Shown here: piece by piece, positions 39,833-48,763 of the stretch | Layout of the letters: every line of letters starts with the position of its first letter | How positions within the stretch are numbered: the first letter of the stretch is position 1 | Assembly (NCBI RefSeq): GCF_003325755.1 | Contig: NZ_QORI02000005.1 | Coordinates: 62,001-126,000, forward strand | DNA: 64,000 nucleotides | Direction: 5' to 3' | Origin: Pseudomonas sp. SST3 | Lineage (GTDB): Bacteria > Pseudomonadota > Gammaproteobacteria > Pseudomonadales > Pseudomonadaceae | Translations under genes and position numbers: made by a program | Notes under the pieces: generated by a model | Databases searched by the model: none | Seen by the model: the letters and a program-made list of their open reading frames with translations, nothing else | Told to the model about the DNA's origin: nothing

Positions 39833-41151
39833 TTAATCTCCGCTGGGAGTCACGCGCCAGACGGTGTCGCCAACATCATCGGCAACCAGTATTGCACCGG
39901 CTTTGTCGACGGCGATGCCCACCGGCCGGCCCATGGCTTGTTCCTGGTCGTTGACGAAGCCCGTGAGAATATCCTCGGTTTCGCCGCTCGGTCGTCCCTG
40001 CTCGAACGGCACGAAGATCACTTTGTAGCCACTGCGGGGTTTGCGGTTCCACGAGCCGTGCTGGCCAATGAAGGCGCCGTGGCGGTAACGCTCCGGTAGC
40101 AGGGAACCTTCATAGAACACCAGACCCAGCGAGGCGGTATGGGCGCCGAGGGCATAATCCGGCACCAGTGCCTTTGCCACCAGATCCGGTCGTGGTGGCT
40201 TCACCCGCTGGTCAACATGCTGGCCGAAATAACTGTAAGGCCAGCCATAGAAGCCGCCATCCCACACCGACGTCATGTAGTCCGGGACCAGATCGCTGCC
40301 GATCAGGTCGCGCTCGTTGACCGTCGTCCATAGCTCGCCGCTGTCCGGCTGCCAGGCCAGCCCGTTGGGGTTACGCAAGCCGGAAGCGAACAGGCGCAGG
40401 GTCTTGTTCTCAGGGTTGACTTCGAGGATGGCTGCGCGGTTCTCTTCGGCTGCCATGCCGTTCTCGGCGACGTTGCTGTTCGAGCCACTGGTCACATACA
40501 GCCGCGATCCGTCCGGGCTGGCGATTACATTCTTAGTCCAGTGATGATTGATCGGGCCGGCCGGTAGATCGATGACTTTCTCTCCCGCACCCTCGATGCG
40601 GGTCGCGCCTTCTTCGTAGGTAAAACGCACCAGAGTGTCGGTGTTGGCGACGTAGAGCTGATTGTCCACCAGCACCATGCCGAAGGGTGAGTTCAGCCCT
40701 TCGAGGAAAGCCGTGCGCTGCTCCGGTGTGCCATCACCGTCCTTGTCGCGCAGCAGGGTGATGCGGTTGGCGCTCTCGCCGCCCGAGCCGGCGCGTGCCA
40801 TGACTTTCTTCATGATCCAACCGCGAATACCTCCGCTCTCTGGCTTGGGCGGGGCATCGCTTTCAGCCACCAGCACGTCGCCGTTGGGTAGTACATGCAG
40901 CCAGCGTGGATGGTCGAGATTGCGAGCGAACGCTTCGACGCGAAAGCCTGGAGCTGCTTGTGGCTGCGCTCCAGCCGGCCAGCCGGTTGCCTTGGCAATG
41001 TTGACCGTTGGGATATCAGCGACTCGTTAGGTTCCGGGAGCGCAGGGTCTGGCCCGTAGCCCGACTGCACCGGCAGATTGGCGGTATCGCCGCAGCCTGA
41101 GAGCGTGAGCGCCAGGGACGCGGCCAACAGACAAGCGTAATGGCGTTGCAT
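39833..41151 (-). CDS. PQQ-dependent sugar dehydrogenase / L-sorbosone dehydrogenase-like lipoprotein, frame broken by one missing base
   Basis: The first frame starts [20 protein letters not shown] with a lipobox and runs about 45 residues before it goes out of phase. The second frame carries the six-bladed propeller: [68 protein letters not shown] and [20 protein letters not shown]. Around 41011-41016, one extra base would join the frames ([19 protein letters not shown]) into about 439 residues. It probably oxidises sugars in the periplasm; the substrate is unknown. Confidence 0.85.
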
Positions 41152-41193
41152 GGGAGGCTCCTGGTATGTCGCTGAGTGGTGCGACGCGCTGGG

Positions 41194-41721
41194 TCAAGGG
41201 CCTTGCTCGCGGTCGCGGCCCTGTTTGCTGTCATGCCGGGCAGTTTTCGAGGCGTGCTGCTCCAGTTTCGGCATCAGCAAAAAAATTACCAGTGCGAAGC
41301 CCGTCGTGAGCACTGCGGTGGACTCGTGCCCCAGCCCGGTGGCGACACCGATGGCGGCGGTCAGCCAGATTCCGGCTGCTGTGGTCAGGCCTTTGACGTC
41401 CCGCTGCGAGCTGCCCTTGAGGATAGTACCTGCGCCGAGAAAGCCGATCCCCGTGATGATGCCCTGCATCACTCGCGACAAATCCTCGAGTGGCATACCG
41501 GCTTCCAGCGGTACCAGCACGAACAGCGCCGCGCCCAGTGCCACCAGCATGTGGGTTCGCAACCCGGCCGCCTTGCCCTTGTACTCTCGTTCATAGCCCA
41601 GCACACCACCGAGCGCCGCCGCCAACAGCAGCCGTATGGATACGCGAATGCCATGTTCCAGATCGGGGATGTCGGAAAATTCCGACGCAACGGTGCGGCC
41701 CAATATCTCCCACCATTCCAT
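41194..41721 (-). CDS. MgtC/SapB family membrane protein
   Basis: The 175-residue protein has the MgtC N-terminal membrane domain, with four to five helices. Family marks are GGVLGYEREYKGKAAGLRTH, ITGIGFLGAGTILKGSS and VKGLTTAAGIWLTAAIG. It ends in a short charged tail, so it lacks the cytosolic ACT-like domain of Salmonella MgtC. MgtC proteins affect Mg-starvation survival and ATP synthase activity, but many homologues are uncharacterised. It is alone on this strand between a dehydrogenase and a DUF2914 protein. Confidence 0.88.
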   Translation of the reverse strand: MEWWEILGRTVASEFSDIPDLEHGIRVSIRLLLAAALGGVLGYEREYKGKAAGLRTHMLVALGAALFVLVPLEAGMPLEDLSRVMQGIITGIGFLGAGTILKGSSQRDVKGLTTAAGIWLTAAIGVATGLGHESTAVLTTGFALVIFLLMPKLEQHASKTARHDSKQGRDREQGP

Positions 41722-41787
41722 GTCTTCCCCCGGCTAGCTCGGCGATCGCATGTATCTAAATGTTCGAGTCATGCCGCGCATCACGGT

Positions 41788-42810
41788 TCATTCGGTGACC
41801 TCGAAACGCAGCATGCCGATCATTTGGCCGGCTTCGGTCATGACTCGTACGCGCCAACGGCCTTGGGCCTTGTCAGGAAAATTGCGCTTATGGGTCCAGG
41901 CGCGGTAGCCCGCATCGCGTCCTCCGCTGATGTCCAGCGGTATGCGGTCGACACGCCGGCCGTTGTGTTCCCATACATGAAAGATGCGTTCCTTCAGCCC
42001 CCGCGGTGCGTTGATCGCGGTAAAGGCGTAGAGGCCATTGCCGTGAAGCTCGCGCCTGGATAGCTGACGCAGGCGGTTGCCGGGCTCGCGTGATGCGTCG
42101 TCCATGCTCATGGTCACCGCGACATCATTGAGCCAGAGCGTAGCCGGCGGTACCCAGGTACGACCCATCCAGCCGGCTAGCCCGACGATTACCGCCAGTA
42201 GTGGAACGGCCACCATGCTTTTCCAGTTCCATTCCGGGAACAACCCTCTGAGGCTGGGTAGCGCCAGCAGAACCGCGATGATTAACGCACAAAGGTAGCT
42301 CTGCGGCGTGGACAGGTGAAAGATGATGGGCAGCGCAGTCAGCAGAACCGCGAACAGCGTCAGGGCATGGAATGCCAGATAGACCCAGCGACGCGGTGCC
42401 AGCCACTTGTAGTAAAGCGGGTCGACCAGCGAGATCAAGGCCGCGACGCCCAATATCACCGTGAATACCGCCTGCCCGCTGTTCCAGGTGGTGGTGATGA
42501 AGAAGAACGGAATGATGAAGAACAGGCTTTCCTGATGCACCATCTGCGTGACGTAGCGCAGCACGGGACGTGGCACTTTCCAACCGAAATGGCGCTCCAG
42601 GCGGCGGCGCAGGCTGTTTTCCAGCATCAGCCAGAGCCAGCTGGCCAGCATGGTCGCCGCGATCACCTTCGCCAAACCGGCATGGCGCTCCACCAGTACA
42701 AAACTGGCAATACCCGAGCAGAAGCCAAATAGCGCCACTGTGCCCGGATAGCGGCGAATTAACCGTGAGCCCTGTTCGAACAGCGCGGCAAGGCGGGATT
42801 TCAATGGCAT
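41788..42810 (-). CDS. DUF5924/DUF2914 membrane protein
   Basis: The 340-residue protein has about eight membrane helices in residues 20-225 and a C-terminal soluble domain. Its end (GRRVDRIPLDISGGRDAGYR, with YRAWTHKRNFPDKAQGRWRV) is typical of DUF2914. The N-terminal part matches what is named DUF5924 in Pseudomonas genomes. No enzyme motif is visible and the function is unknown. Confidence 0.78.
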   Translation of the reverse strand: MPLKSRLAALFEQGSRLIRRYPGTVALFGFCSGIASFVLVERHAGLAKVIAATMLASWLWLMLENSLRRRLERHFGWKVPRPVLRYVTQMVHQESLFFIIPFFFITTTWNSGQAVFTVILGVAALISLVDPLYYKWLAPRRWVYLAFHALTLFAVLLTALPIIFHLSTPQSYLCALIIAVLLALPSLRGLFPEWNWKSMVAVPLLAVIVGLAGWMGRTWVPPATLWLNDVAVTMSMDDASREPGNRLRQLSRRELHGNGLYAFTAINAPRGLKERIFHVWEHNGRRVDRIPLDISGGRDAGYRAWTHKRNFPDKAQGRWRVRVMTEAGQMIGMLRFEVTE

Positions 42811-42845
42811 GTAGATTTCACGTCAAGAATCGTCCCTGGTTGTGG

Positions 42846-43352
42846 TCATGGCCAGTTTTGCGCGAGGGCATCGTCCCAAGCCTGCAAATAGTCTGGCTTT
42901 TCTGTGCAGCCGGCGCTGCCGAGGAGCATTGACGGGGCGATAGTCTGTCGCCCGTGTTTGAATTTCATCTTCACCAGCACACAGGCACAACGAACGGGGC
43001 CGCTGAGGAACACATGCTCAAAGTAGGTAACGCGGGCGTCGTGATAGATCACTCGCGATTCAATCTTCAACCAGCTGAAGAGCTTGATCGGCGCGGTGAA
43101 GCGAATAAGGACCGAGGCGTTGACGAAGGCATAGCGTTGGCGCACCAGCGTGCCAAAAAGGCCGGTGCGTGCGAGAAAATCGATCTGCGCTGCCTCGGTC
43201 AGACGTAGATAGCGGTCACTCTTGAGTTTGATAGCGCCTACATCCAACGGGGTCACCAGAAAGCGGCTGGACAGCCTCTGGTCCGGCGTGTTGCGCTCGC
43301 GGCGTAGCAGCGCCAGAAGCAAAGTCAGTACGTTGCGCAGCAAACCACCCAT
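42846..43352 (-). CDS. thioesterase-like (hotdog fold) protein
   Basis: The likely 168-residue product starts MGGLLRNVLTLLLALLRRER; a longer in-frame start at 43439 is possible but unneeded. The segment RFLVTPLDVGAIKLKSDRYL, followed by EAAQIDFLARTGLFGTL and IESRVIYHDARVTYFEHVFL, has the pattern of the 4-hydroxybenzoyl-CoA thioesterase-like family (4HBT_2). The N-terminal helix may tether it to the membrane. The substrate is unknown. Confidence 0.72.
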   Translation of the reverse strand: MGGLLRNVLTLLLALLRRERNTPDQRLSSRFLVTPLDVGAIKLKSDRYLRLTEAAQIDFLARTGLFGTLVRQRYAFVNASVLIRFTAPIKLFSWLKIESRVIYHDARVTYFEHVFLSGPVRCACVLVKMKFKHGRQTIAPSMLLGSAGCTEKPDYLQAWDDALAQNWP

Positions 43353-43575
43353 TATCGAATTCCTTTCTCCAGAGACACCGCTGGGCGCAGAGAGCCAGGA
43401 ATTGCTCCGCTCCTCAAGATCAATCAACTCGGGCAGCATTGTGACGCCCTGTTTCTCCGCAGCCTGTCACTTCGGTCAACTGCAGCGCTGTTGGCTTCTG
43501 CTTCGAGTGCCGGTTCGGGGCATTGCTCCGTTATGCATCACAAGTGTGGCGGTCGAGTGGTTCGTGGCGATGCGG

Positions 43576-44061
43576 TTAGGTAGCCGCTGCGGTCGCCTTG
43601 TCAATCGCGGTGCGAACATCGCCGTATGAACGTGCCGTTTCGGGAGCCAGGCGTACCAAGGGCAAGCCGATCGTTTGGCAAAGCTCATCGAGAAAGGCAT
43701 TCGAATCAGATGCCTGCTCCATTTCGATGGCGCAACGAGGCTCCAGCGTGGTCCGGTCACAAAGAAGAAAGTCGAAGCGTGCCGCGGATATCCGGTTGAC
43801 GGCCTGGTACCAGGGGGATCGCCGGGGAATCGCCGTCACTTCGACCACATCGGCAACTCGCACCTTGCTCAGGATCAAATGATCGTCACCGGCCGCTTGT
43901 TGCAGCAATGCCAACAGCTCGCCTTCGCTCGGTTGAAAGAATGGATGTTTCAGTTGATATGGCATCCGTACGGCGGGATGGTTGAACTGTCGCTGCTTGA
44001 TAAGGAAGACCAGGGCGAAGCAGACGAAAGCCACCAGCACCAATCCGAGAAAGGAGGTCAC
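43576..44061 (-). CDS. DUF2726 membrane-anchored protein
   Basis: The 161-residue protein has one N-terminal membrane helix (LGLVLVAFVCFALVFLI) and a soluble DUF2726 domain. The domain contains LLQQAAGDDHLILSKVRVAD, ISAARFDFLLCDRTTLEP and CAIEMEQASDSNAF. DUF2726 has a restriction-endonuclease-like core in some predictions (the D/ExK-like LCD...AIE), but activity is unproven. A strong AAGGAGG ribosome site precedes the ATG. Confidence 0.8.
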   Translation of the reverse strand: MTSFLGLVLVAFVCFALVFLIKQRQFNHPAVRMPYQLKHPFFQPSEGELLALLQQAAGDDHLILSKVRVADVVEVTAIPRRSPWYQAVNRISAARFDFLLCDRTTLEPRCAIEMEQASDSNAFLDELCQTIGLPLVRLAPETARSYGDVRTAIDKATAAAT

Positions 44062-44192
44062 TGAGAGCCTGCCTTATATGGAAGCGGCTGGATCTCCAGA
44101 GGAGACAAGATATGCATGGGCTGTCCTGACGTGTTCTGCATGATCGTTTGAACGAGCAGAAGCAGGGGAGTTCGTTCCGAACAGCACGGTAG

Positions 44193-44227
44193 TTATCCAA
44201 GGTAACTGTGCAGCGATCTGTGGATAA
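44193..44227 (+). repeat. 35-bp DnaA-box repeat, copy A
   Basis: It begins TTATCC, has ACTGTG at offset 13 and ends TGTGGATAA, a perfect DnaA box in reverse sense. The outer TTATCC and GGATAA are inverted repeats. It is the same length as copies B, C and D with no gaps. Confidence 0.7.
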
Positions 44228-44397
44228 GCTATGGGCTGACCGTCCGGAGCCGTGCGGCACTAGCGTTGGCGTTGGCTGATCACGCTTTGATCAATGCTTG
44301 GAAGCGGTGCTGGTACGCACAGCAGCACGTCTTGTACAAGGCATTAGCGACTGTTTCGTAACGGTTTTTTTGCTGGATTCGGATTGTTGACCGACAC

Positions 44398-44432
44398 TTA
44401 TCCCCGTTTGCTGTGGAGAGAGTTGTGGATAA
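44398..44432 (+). repeat. 35-bp DnaA-box repeat, copy D
   Basis: It begins TTATCCCC, has GCTGTG at offset 13 and ends TTGTGGATAA with a perfect DnaA box. The orientation is the same as copy A, 205 bases away. Confidence 0.7.
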
Positions 44433-44472
44433 CAGCCCGTAAAGTCGTCGAGAGCGCCATGGCATGGCTGTT

Positions 44473-44507
44473 GCGGAAAGCTGTTTATTTTTCATACAGC
44501 TTTCCGC
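44473..44507. repeat. 12-bp-stem inverted repeat after the LOG gene
   Basis: GCGGAAAGCTGT pairs perfectly with ACAGCTTTCCGC around an 11-base AT-rich loop. It lies 27 bases beyond the LOG stop on the minus strand. No T-run follows on either strand, so it may be an atypical terminator or an RNA-stabilising stem. Confidence 0.65.
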
Positions 44508-44533
44508 CCACGACACCGGGGGGCTTGTTCAGG

Positions 44534-45115
44534 TCACTGGGCATTCTGCCAGCGGCTATGAATACTCGGCTGCCAAGCGTTAAGCCGCTGCAAGAGATTC
44601 CGAGGAGAGTCGCTGCGCTGCAACATAGAGCGGTATTTCATTTTCACAAAGCCCTCCTCGACGAGATGATCCAGGAAGTGGCTCAGCTTGCTATAGAACT
44701 GGTTGGTGTCCAGGAGCCCGAGCGGCTTGCTGTGATAGCCCAGCTGGCCCCAGGTCCAGACTTCGAACAATTCTTCCAGGGTGCCAAGGCCGCCCGGCAG
44801 CGCGATGAAGGCATCGGAGAGTTCGGCCATGCGTGCTTTGCGCGCATGCATGCCGTCGACCACCTCTAGTCGCGTCAGGCCTGTATGGCCGATTTCAAGC
44901 TCTTTTAAGCTGCGGGGAATAATGCCGATCACTTCGCCACCGGCCGCCATGGCGGCATCAGCCACCACACCCATCAAGCCAACCGCACCGCCGCCATAGA
45001 TCAGTCGGATGCCATTCTCCGCCAGGGTCTGGCCCATCGCGATGGCAGCTTCTCGATAGATGGGGTTGGCGCCCGTACTGGCACCGCAGAATATGCAGAT
45101 CGATTGCAGGGACAT
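44534..45115 (-). CDS. LOG family protein (cytokinin riboside 5'-monophosphate phosphoribohydrolase-like)
   Basis: The 193-residue protein starts [20 protein letters not shown]. The LOG active-site motif [14 protein letters not shown] is present, and [20 protein letters not shown] is the conserved Rossmann loop. Family enzymes split nucleoside monophosphates such as AMP or cytokinin precursors into base and ribose phosphate. The physiological role in free-living bacteria is unclear. It is an isolated gene with AT-rich, repeat-bearing DNA on both sides. Confidence 0.92.
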   Translation of the reverse strand: MSLQSICIFCGASTGANPIYREAAIAMGQTLAENGIRLIYGGGAVGLMGVVADAAMAAGGEVIGIIPRSLKELEIGHTGLTRLEVVDGMHARKARMAELSDAFIALPGGLGTLEELFEVWTWGQLGYHSKPLGLLDTNQFYSKLSHFLDHLVEEGFVKMKYRSMLQRSDSPRNLLQRLNAWQPSIHSRWQNAQ

Positions 45116-45374
45116 CGCTCACTCCGTCATTCACGTGGCCGGCAGATTAACCCCGACGCCAGGTGGAGGTCACGGGGATCGCATCAGCCTACAAGGCATC
45201 TCTCGCTGCAGCCGCCACTGACAGCCAGTGCGTAGTTGGCGAACAACGTCTGAAAAAGGTCGAAGCTGGACATGATGGCACCTTGGCGCTGCTTTGATGG
45301 GCGAAAGGCTAATTGACCTGCGCGCCGGGCGGCTCTTAGTTTCTGAATATCGCTTCGATAGCATTTTCGTTCGG

Positions 45375-45409
45375 TTATCCCCTGTCGCTGTGCAATGTTC
45401 TGTGGATAA
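45375..45409 (+). repeat. 35-bp DnaA-box repeat, copy B
   Basis: It begins TTATCCCC, has GCTGTG at offset 13 and ends TCTGTGGATAA with a perfect DnaA box. Its ends extend to GGTTATCC/GGATAACC, the best palindrome of the four. Confidence 0.7.
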
Positions 45410-45563
45410 CCTCTGAGTGGGTTGCTCGAGGACGCGCCGCCAGTCGCATTGCGGCAATTGTACGATTCTTGATCAAACCGCTAGCTTGCTCCGTAAGCGT
45501 TTGAATTCAGAAGCTTTACCAGGAGTACCGAGGGCTGAGAAAGCTCGGTAAAGCAGCTTGAAG

Positions 45564-45598
45564 TTATCAAAGATAGCTGTGGGGTGTTCTGTGGATAA
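45564..45598 (+). repeat. 35-bp DnaA-box repeat, copy C
   Basis: It begins TTATCA, has GCTGTG at offset 13 and ends TTCTGTGGATAA with a perfect DnaA box. It lies 189 bases from copy B in the same orientation. Confidence 0.7.
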
Positions 45599-45861
45599 GG
45601 TGGGGGAACAAGCGGGAATGCCCCGGTGCGCCTGGGTTGCGGGTGGTTGGGCAAAAACTAGCCAGTCGTTGCCTCTGCGGCGACAGCTCAGGAGCAGGCT
45701 CTCCATCGGTCACGGCCTGCTTCGGTCGTGGCCCGCCATCATCCCGCAGCGTTATGCCGGGGCATTCATTCGCGGGCGTTTGATTGTGAGCCGAGTTGGC
45801 CTCGTCGACACTCGCCGGCATTGCAACGTCATCCAATAACAATTTGCTGGAGGAATGCCGA

Positions 45862-46772
45862 ATGAGTGAAGCCATCCGCTTCGAAGACAAGGTGGTAATC
45901 GTGACTGGCGCTGGTGGCGGACTCGGTCGCGCCCATGCGCTGCTATTCGCCCGTCATGGCGCCAAGGTTGTCGTCAACGATCTCGGCGCAGTGCTCAGGG
46001 CGAGGGCGCCAACAGCTCGGCGGCCGATCGGGTGGTGGAAGAGATTCGCCAGGCCGGCGGCACGGCGGTGGCCAACCACGACTCGGTTACCGACGGTGAG
46101 AAGATCGTGCAGCATGCGCTCGATGCCTTCGGACGCATCGACGTGGTGGTGAACAACGCCGGCATCTTGCGCGATAAAACGTTCCACAAGATGGACGATG
46201 CCGACTGGGACCTGGTGTACAAGGTTCACGTCGAAGGCGCCTACAAGGTTACCCGCGCGGCCTGGCCGCACATGCGCGAGCAGGGTTATGGCCGGGTGAT
46301 CTTCACCGCGTCCACCTCCGGCATCTACGGCAACTTCGGTCAGTCCAACTACGGCATGGCGAAGCTTGGCCTCTACGGGCTGACCCGCACCCTGGCCCTG
46401 GAAGGCCGCAAGAACAACATCCTGGTCAATGCCATCGCGCCTACCGGCGGCACGCGGATGACCGAAGGCCTTATTCCTCCGCAGGTTTTCGAACAACTCA
46501 AGCCTGAGCTGGTAAGCCCGCTGGTGGTGTATCTGGCAAGCGAGCAATGCCAGGAAACATCCGGACTGTTCGAAGTGGGCGGCGGCTGGATGGGCAAAGT
46601 GCGCTGGGAGCGCAGTCTAGGCGCCGGTTTCGACCCAAGGGCAGGCTTCGATGCCGAAGATGTTGCGGCCAACTGGCAGCAGATCTGCAATTTCGAAAAC
46701 GCCGCGCATCCGGCTGACAATATGGAAGCGTTGAAGGAAATGATGGCCAACCTGCAGAAGCACGCCGGCTAA
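45862..46772 (+). CDS. short-chain dehydrogenase (3-hydroxyacyl-CoA dehydrogenase-like), frame broken by one missing base
   Basis: The start [20 protein letters not shown] follows a GGAGGA site. The cofactor motif [12 protein letters not shown] and the NNAG segment [14 protein letters not shown] are present, and the catalytic Ser-Tyr-Lys lies in [20 protein letters not shown]. At 45986-45989 one base is missing: CTCGGCGCAGT should read like CTCGGCGGCAGT, giving [20 protein letters not shown] and a 303-residue protein. The length and C-terminal tail resemble bacterial relatives of the peroxisomal multifunctional enzyme dehydrogenase domain. A role in fatty-acid oxidation is inference. Confidence 0.88.
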
Positions 46773-46836
46773 TTCTGCCAGGCGGTCAGGCCGAAAGGAG
46801 CATGGGCTATCCCCGCCTTTCGACCGGCCTGTCGTG

Positions 46837-48570
46837 TCAGCCAGCGGCTGCGCTCACCGCACCTGCTGGCAGCAGGCGCAAGGCTTTTGCCCGCGCCTGG
46901 GTAAGATCGCGCACGTAATGCAGCTGCCCTTCAAGCAGGTGAATGCCGGCGCGACGCAGCTTGAGCCTCACCCGTGCGTTGCTGCCGCAAAGGATCAGTG
47001 CGATACCCTGCTTTCGATAATCCAACAGAACATTTTCCAGCGCCGCGAGCGCGGTCATGTCCAGCATCGGCACATTACTGATATCGACAATGACGACCTT
47101 TACCTCGGGATTGAAGCGTCGCAGCACGCTCAACGCCTTCTCCGCAGCGCCAAAGAACAGCGGTCCGCGGATCGCGTAGGCGGCGACGTGCTCGGGTAGA
47201 TCCTGTAGCAGCTGGCTCTGGCCGGAGCGCAGGCTCGTGGTATCGGTCAGCTCGCTCATGCGCTTGATGAACAGCCCAGCCGCCAGCAACAGGCCGACCC
47301 CGACCGCCAGGACCATATCGAACAACACTGTCAGGGTCAGGCAGGTCAGCAGAACCAGCACATCGCTGCGAGGTGCGATGCGCAGGGTCTTGAGTACGTG
47401 CGGCGCTTCGCTCATGTTCCAGGCCACCATGAGCAGAAGCGCCGCCAGGGCGGCCATCGGCAGATAACTGAACAGCGGCGCCAGCCAGAGGATAGCCACC
47501 AGCACGACGCCGGCATGAATGATCGCCGCCAGTGGTGAGAAGGCGCCGGCGCGCACGTTGGTGGCGCTGCGGGCGATAGCAGCGGTGGCGGTGATCCCGC
47601 CGAACAGAGGAGCGATCAGGTTGCCGATGCCTTGTCCCAGAAGTTCGGCATTCGGATCGTGGTTGCTGCCGGTCATGCCATCGGCCACCACCGCGCAGAG
47701 CAGCGACTCGATGGCCCCCAGCATGGCGATGGCGAACGCCGGCGCGAGCAGTTGACGGAACAGCTCGAAGCTCAGCGTCAGCGGTTGCCCATCGGGGCCT
47801 GACAACAGCCAGGGCCAGGCGAAGTCCGGTAGGAACGGCGGTATGCCTGGATGCGCCACGCCGTCTGCGCTATAGCTGAAGCGTTCGCCGAGCGTGGCCA
47901 CGGCGAGGCCTGAGGATTCCAGTGCCGTTCCGGCCAGGGCGCCGACGATGAGCGCCACAAGATGGCCGGGCACGCGGGGCACCAGTCGCGGCCAGATGAT
48001 CAAGGTTGCCAGGCAGAGCGCGGCAACAAGCGCGTCGCCGGTTTGGGCGCTGGGCAACGCGCGAACCAGCAGGGCCAGCTGTTCCACATAATGTTGAGGT
48101 TGTTCGGTGAGGGTCAGTCCGAGCACATCCTTGAGTTGCAGGGTCGCGATGACGATGCCGATCCCCGCTGTGAAGCCCAGCGTCACTGGATAAGGCACGA
48201 AGGTGATCAGCTTGCCCGCGCGCAGCAGCCCGAGTGCTATCAGGATCAGCCCGGCGAGCATCGTGCAGAGGAGCAGGCCACCGACGCCGAACTGTTGCGT
48301 GATCGGTAGCAGAATCACAACGAATGCCGCCGTGGGCCCGGATACGTTGAATCTGGAGCCCCCGGTCAGGGCGATCAGCGGCGCGGCGATCAGCACCGTA
48401 TACAGGCCATGTTGTGGTGCAACCCCCACCGCAATCGCCAGCGCCATCGCCAATGGAATGGCGATTATTCCGACCGTTATTCCTGCCGCGATGTCACCGC
48501 GTAGCTCGCGGCCACCGTACCCAGATCGCAGGGTTTGACGCCAGGCGGCGAATAGCGGTGGAAGATTCAT
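46837..48570 (-). CDS. dauA: SulP family anion transporter, DauA-like, with STAS domain
   Basis: The 577-residue protein starts MNLPPLFAAWRQTLRSGYGG. The N-terminal SulP membrane domain (about 25-420) contains AAGITVGIIAIPLAMALAIA, HGLYTVLIAAPLIALTGGSR and FVPYPVTLGFTAGIGI. The cytoplasmic STAS domain (about 440-560) has VVIVDISNVPMLDMTALAAL. In Escherichia coli the relative DauA carries C4-dicarboxylates at acid pH. Sulfate or bicarbonate transport is also possible, so the symbol is tentative. Confidence 0.85.
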   Translation of the reverse strand: MNLPPLFAAWRQTLRSGYGGRELRGDIAAGITVGIIAIPLAMALAIAVGVAPQHGLYTVLIAAPLIALTGGSRFNVSGPTAAFVVILLPITQQFGVGGLLLCTMLAGLILIALGLLRAGKLITFVPYPVTLGFTAGIGIVIATLQLKDVLGLTLTEQPQHYVEQLALLVRALPSAQTGDALVAALCLATLIIWPRLVPRVPGHLVALIVGALAGTALESSGLAVATLGERFSYSADGVAHPGIPPFLPDFAWPWLLSGPDGQPLTLSFELFRQLLAPAFAIAMLGAIESLLCAVVADGMTGSNHDPNAELLGQGIGNLIAPLFGGITATAAIARSATNVRAGAFSPLAAIIHAGVVLVAILWLAPLFSYLPMAALAALLLMVAWNMSEAPHVLKTLRIAPRSDVLVLLTCLTLTVLFDMVLAVGVGLLLAAGLFIKRMSELTDTTSLRSGQSQLLQDLPEHVAAYAIRGPLFFGAAEKALSVLRRFNPEVKVVIVDISNVPMLDMTALAALENVLLDYRKQGIALILCGSNARVRLKLRRAGIHLLEGQLHYVRDLTQARAKALRLLPAGAVSAAAG

Positions 48571-48763
48571 GCAGACCGGTCCTTGTGTGCAAAGCGCAAG
48601 TATAAGCACAGGCCTCGCCGGGAGCTTTGCCCACGCTCAATATCGCTGCCAAATTATGGTTTTTCGCGTACGACCTTGGTCGCAAGCGCATCTGGCGCGT
48701 TGAGTGCACTCGCCTCGCGGAGTAAACTGCCGCCCCCGTAAGGCCCGTCGGACCGGAGAGACC

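Larger units (their letters stand above)
44062..44533. other. intergenic region downstream of the LOG gene, with DnaA-box repeats
   Basis: This 472-base stretch has no supported gene. It holds two 35-bp repeats ending in perfect DnaA boxes, a 10-bp palindrome CTTGTACAAG at 44331-44340 and a 12-bp-stem hairpin at 44473-44507. Base composition is noticeably more AT-rich than the flanking genes. Confidence 0.7.
45116..45861. other. intergenic region upstream of the LOG gene, with DnaA-box repeats
   Basis: This 746-base stretch is long for this genome and has no supported gene. It holds repeat copies B and C and a hairpin TACCGAG/CTCGGTA at 45526-45550. The SDR gene's ribosome site GGAGGA is at its right end. 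Confidence 0.7.

Noticed and set aside
43886..44260. Minus-strand open frame across the DUF2726 start and the intergenic repeats
   Set aside because: No ribosome site or known domain. Its LSTDR-type segment is only the translation of the DnaA-box repeat.
44280..44516. Minus-strand 78-codon frame
   Set aside because: It covers the repeat and hairpin and has no ribosome site or recognisable protein pattern.
44193..45598. Integron attC sites around the LOG gene
   Set aside because: The elements lack the GTTRRRY and RYYYAAC core sites and no integrase is present in the window.
44193..45598. Chromosomal replication origin
   Set aside because: DnaA boxes are present, but dnaA, dnaN, rpmH and an AT-rich unwinding element are not.
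45170..45706. Two minus-strand frames (45170-45457 and 45473-45706)
   Set aside because: They share LSTEH-type residues because both cross the 35-bp repeat; there is no other coding sign.
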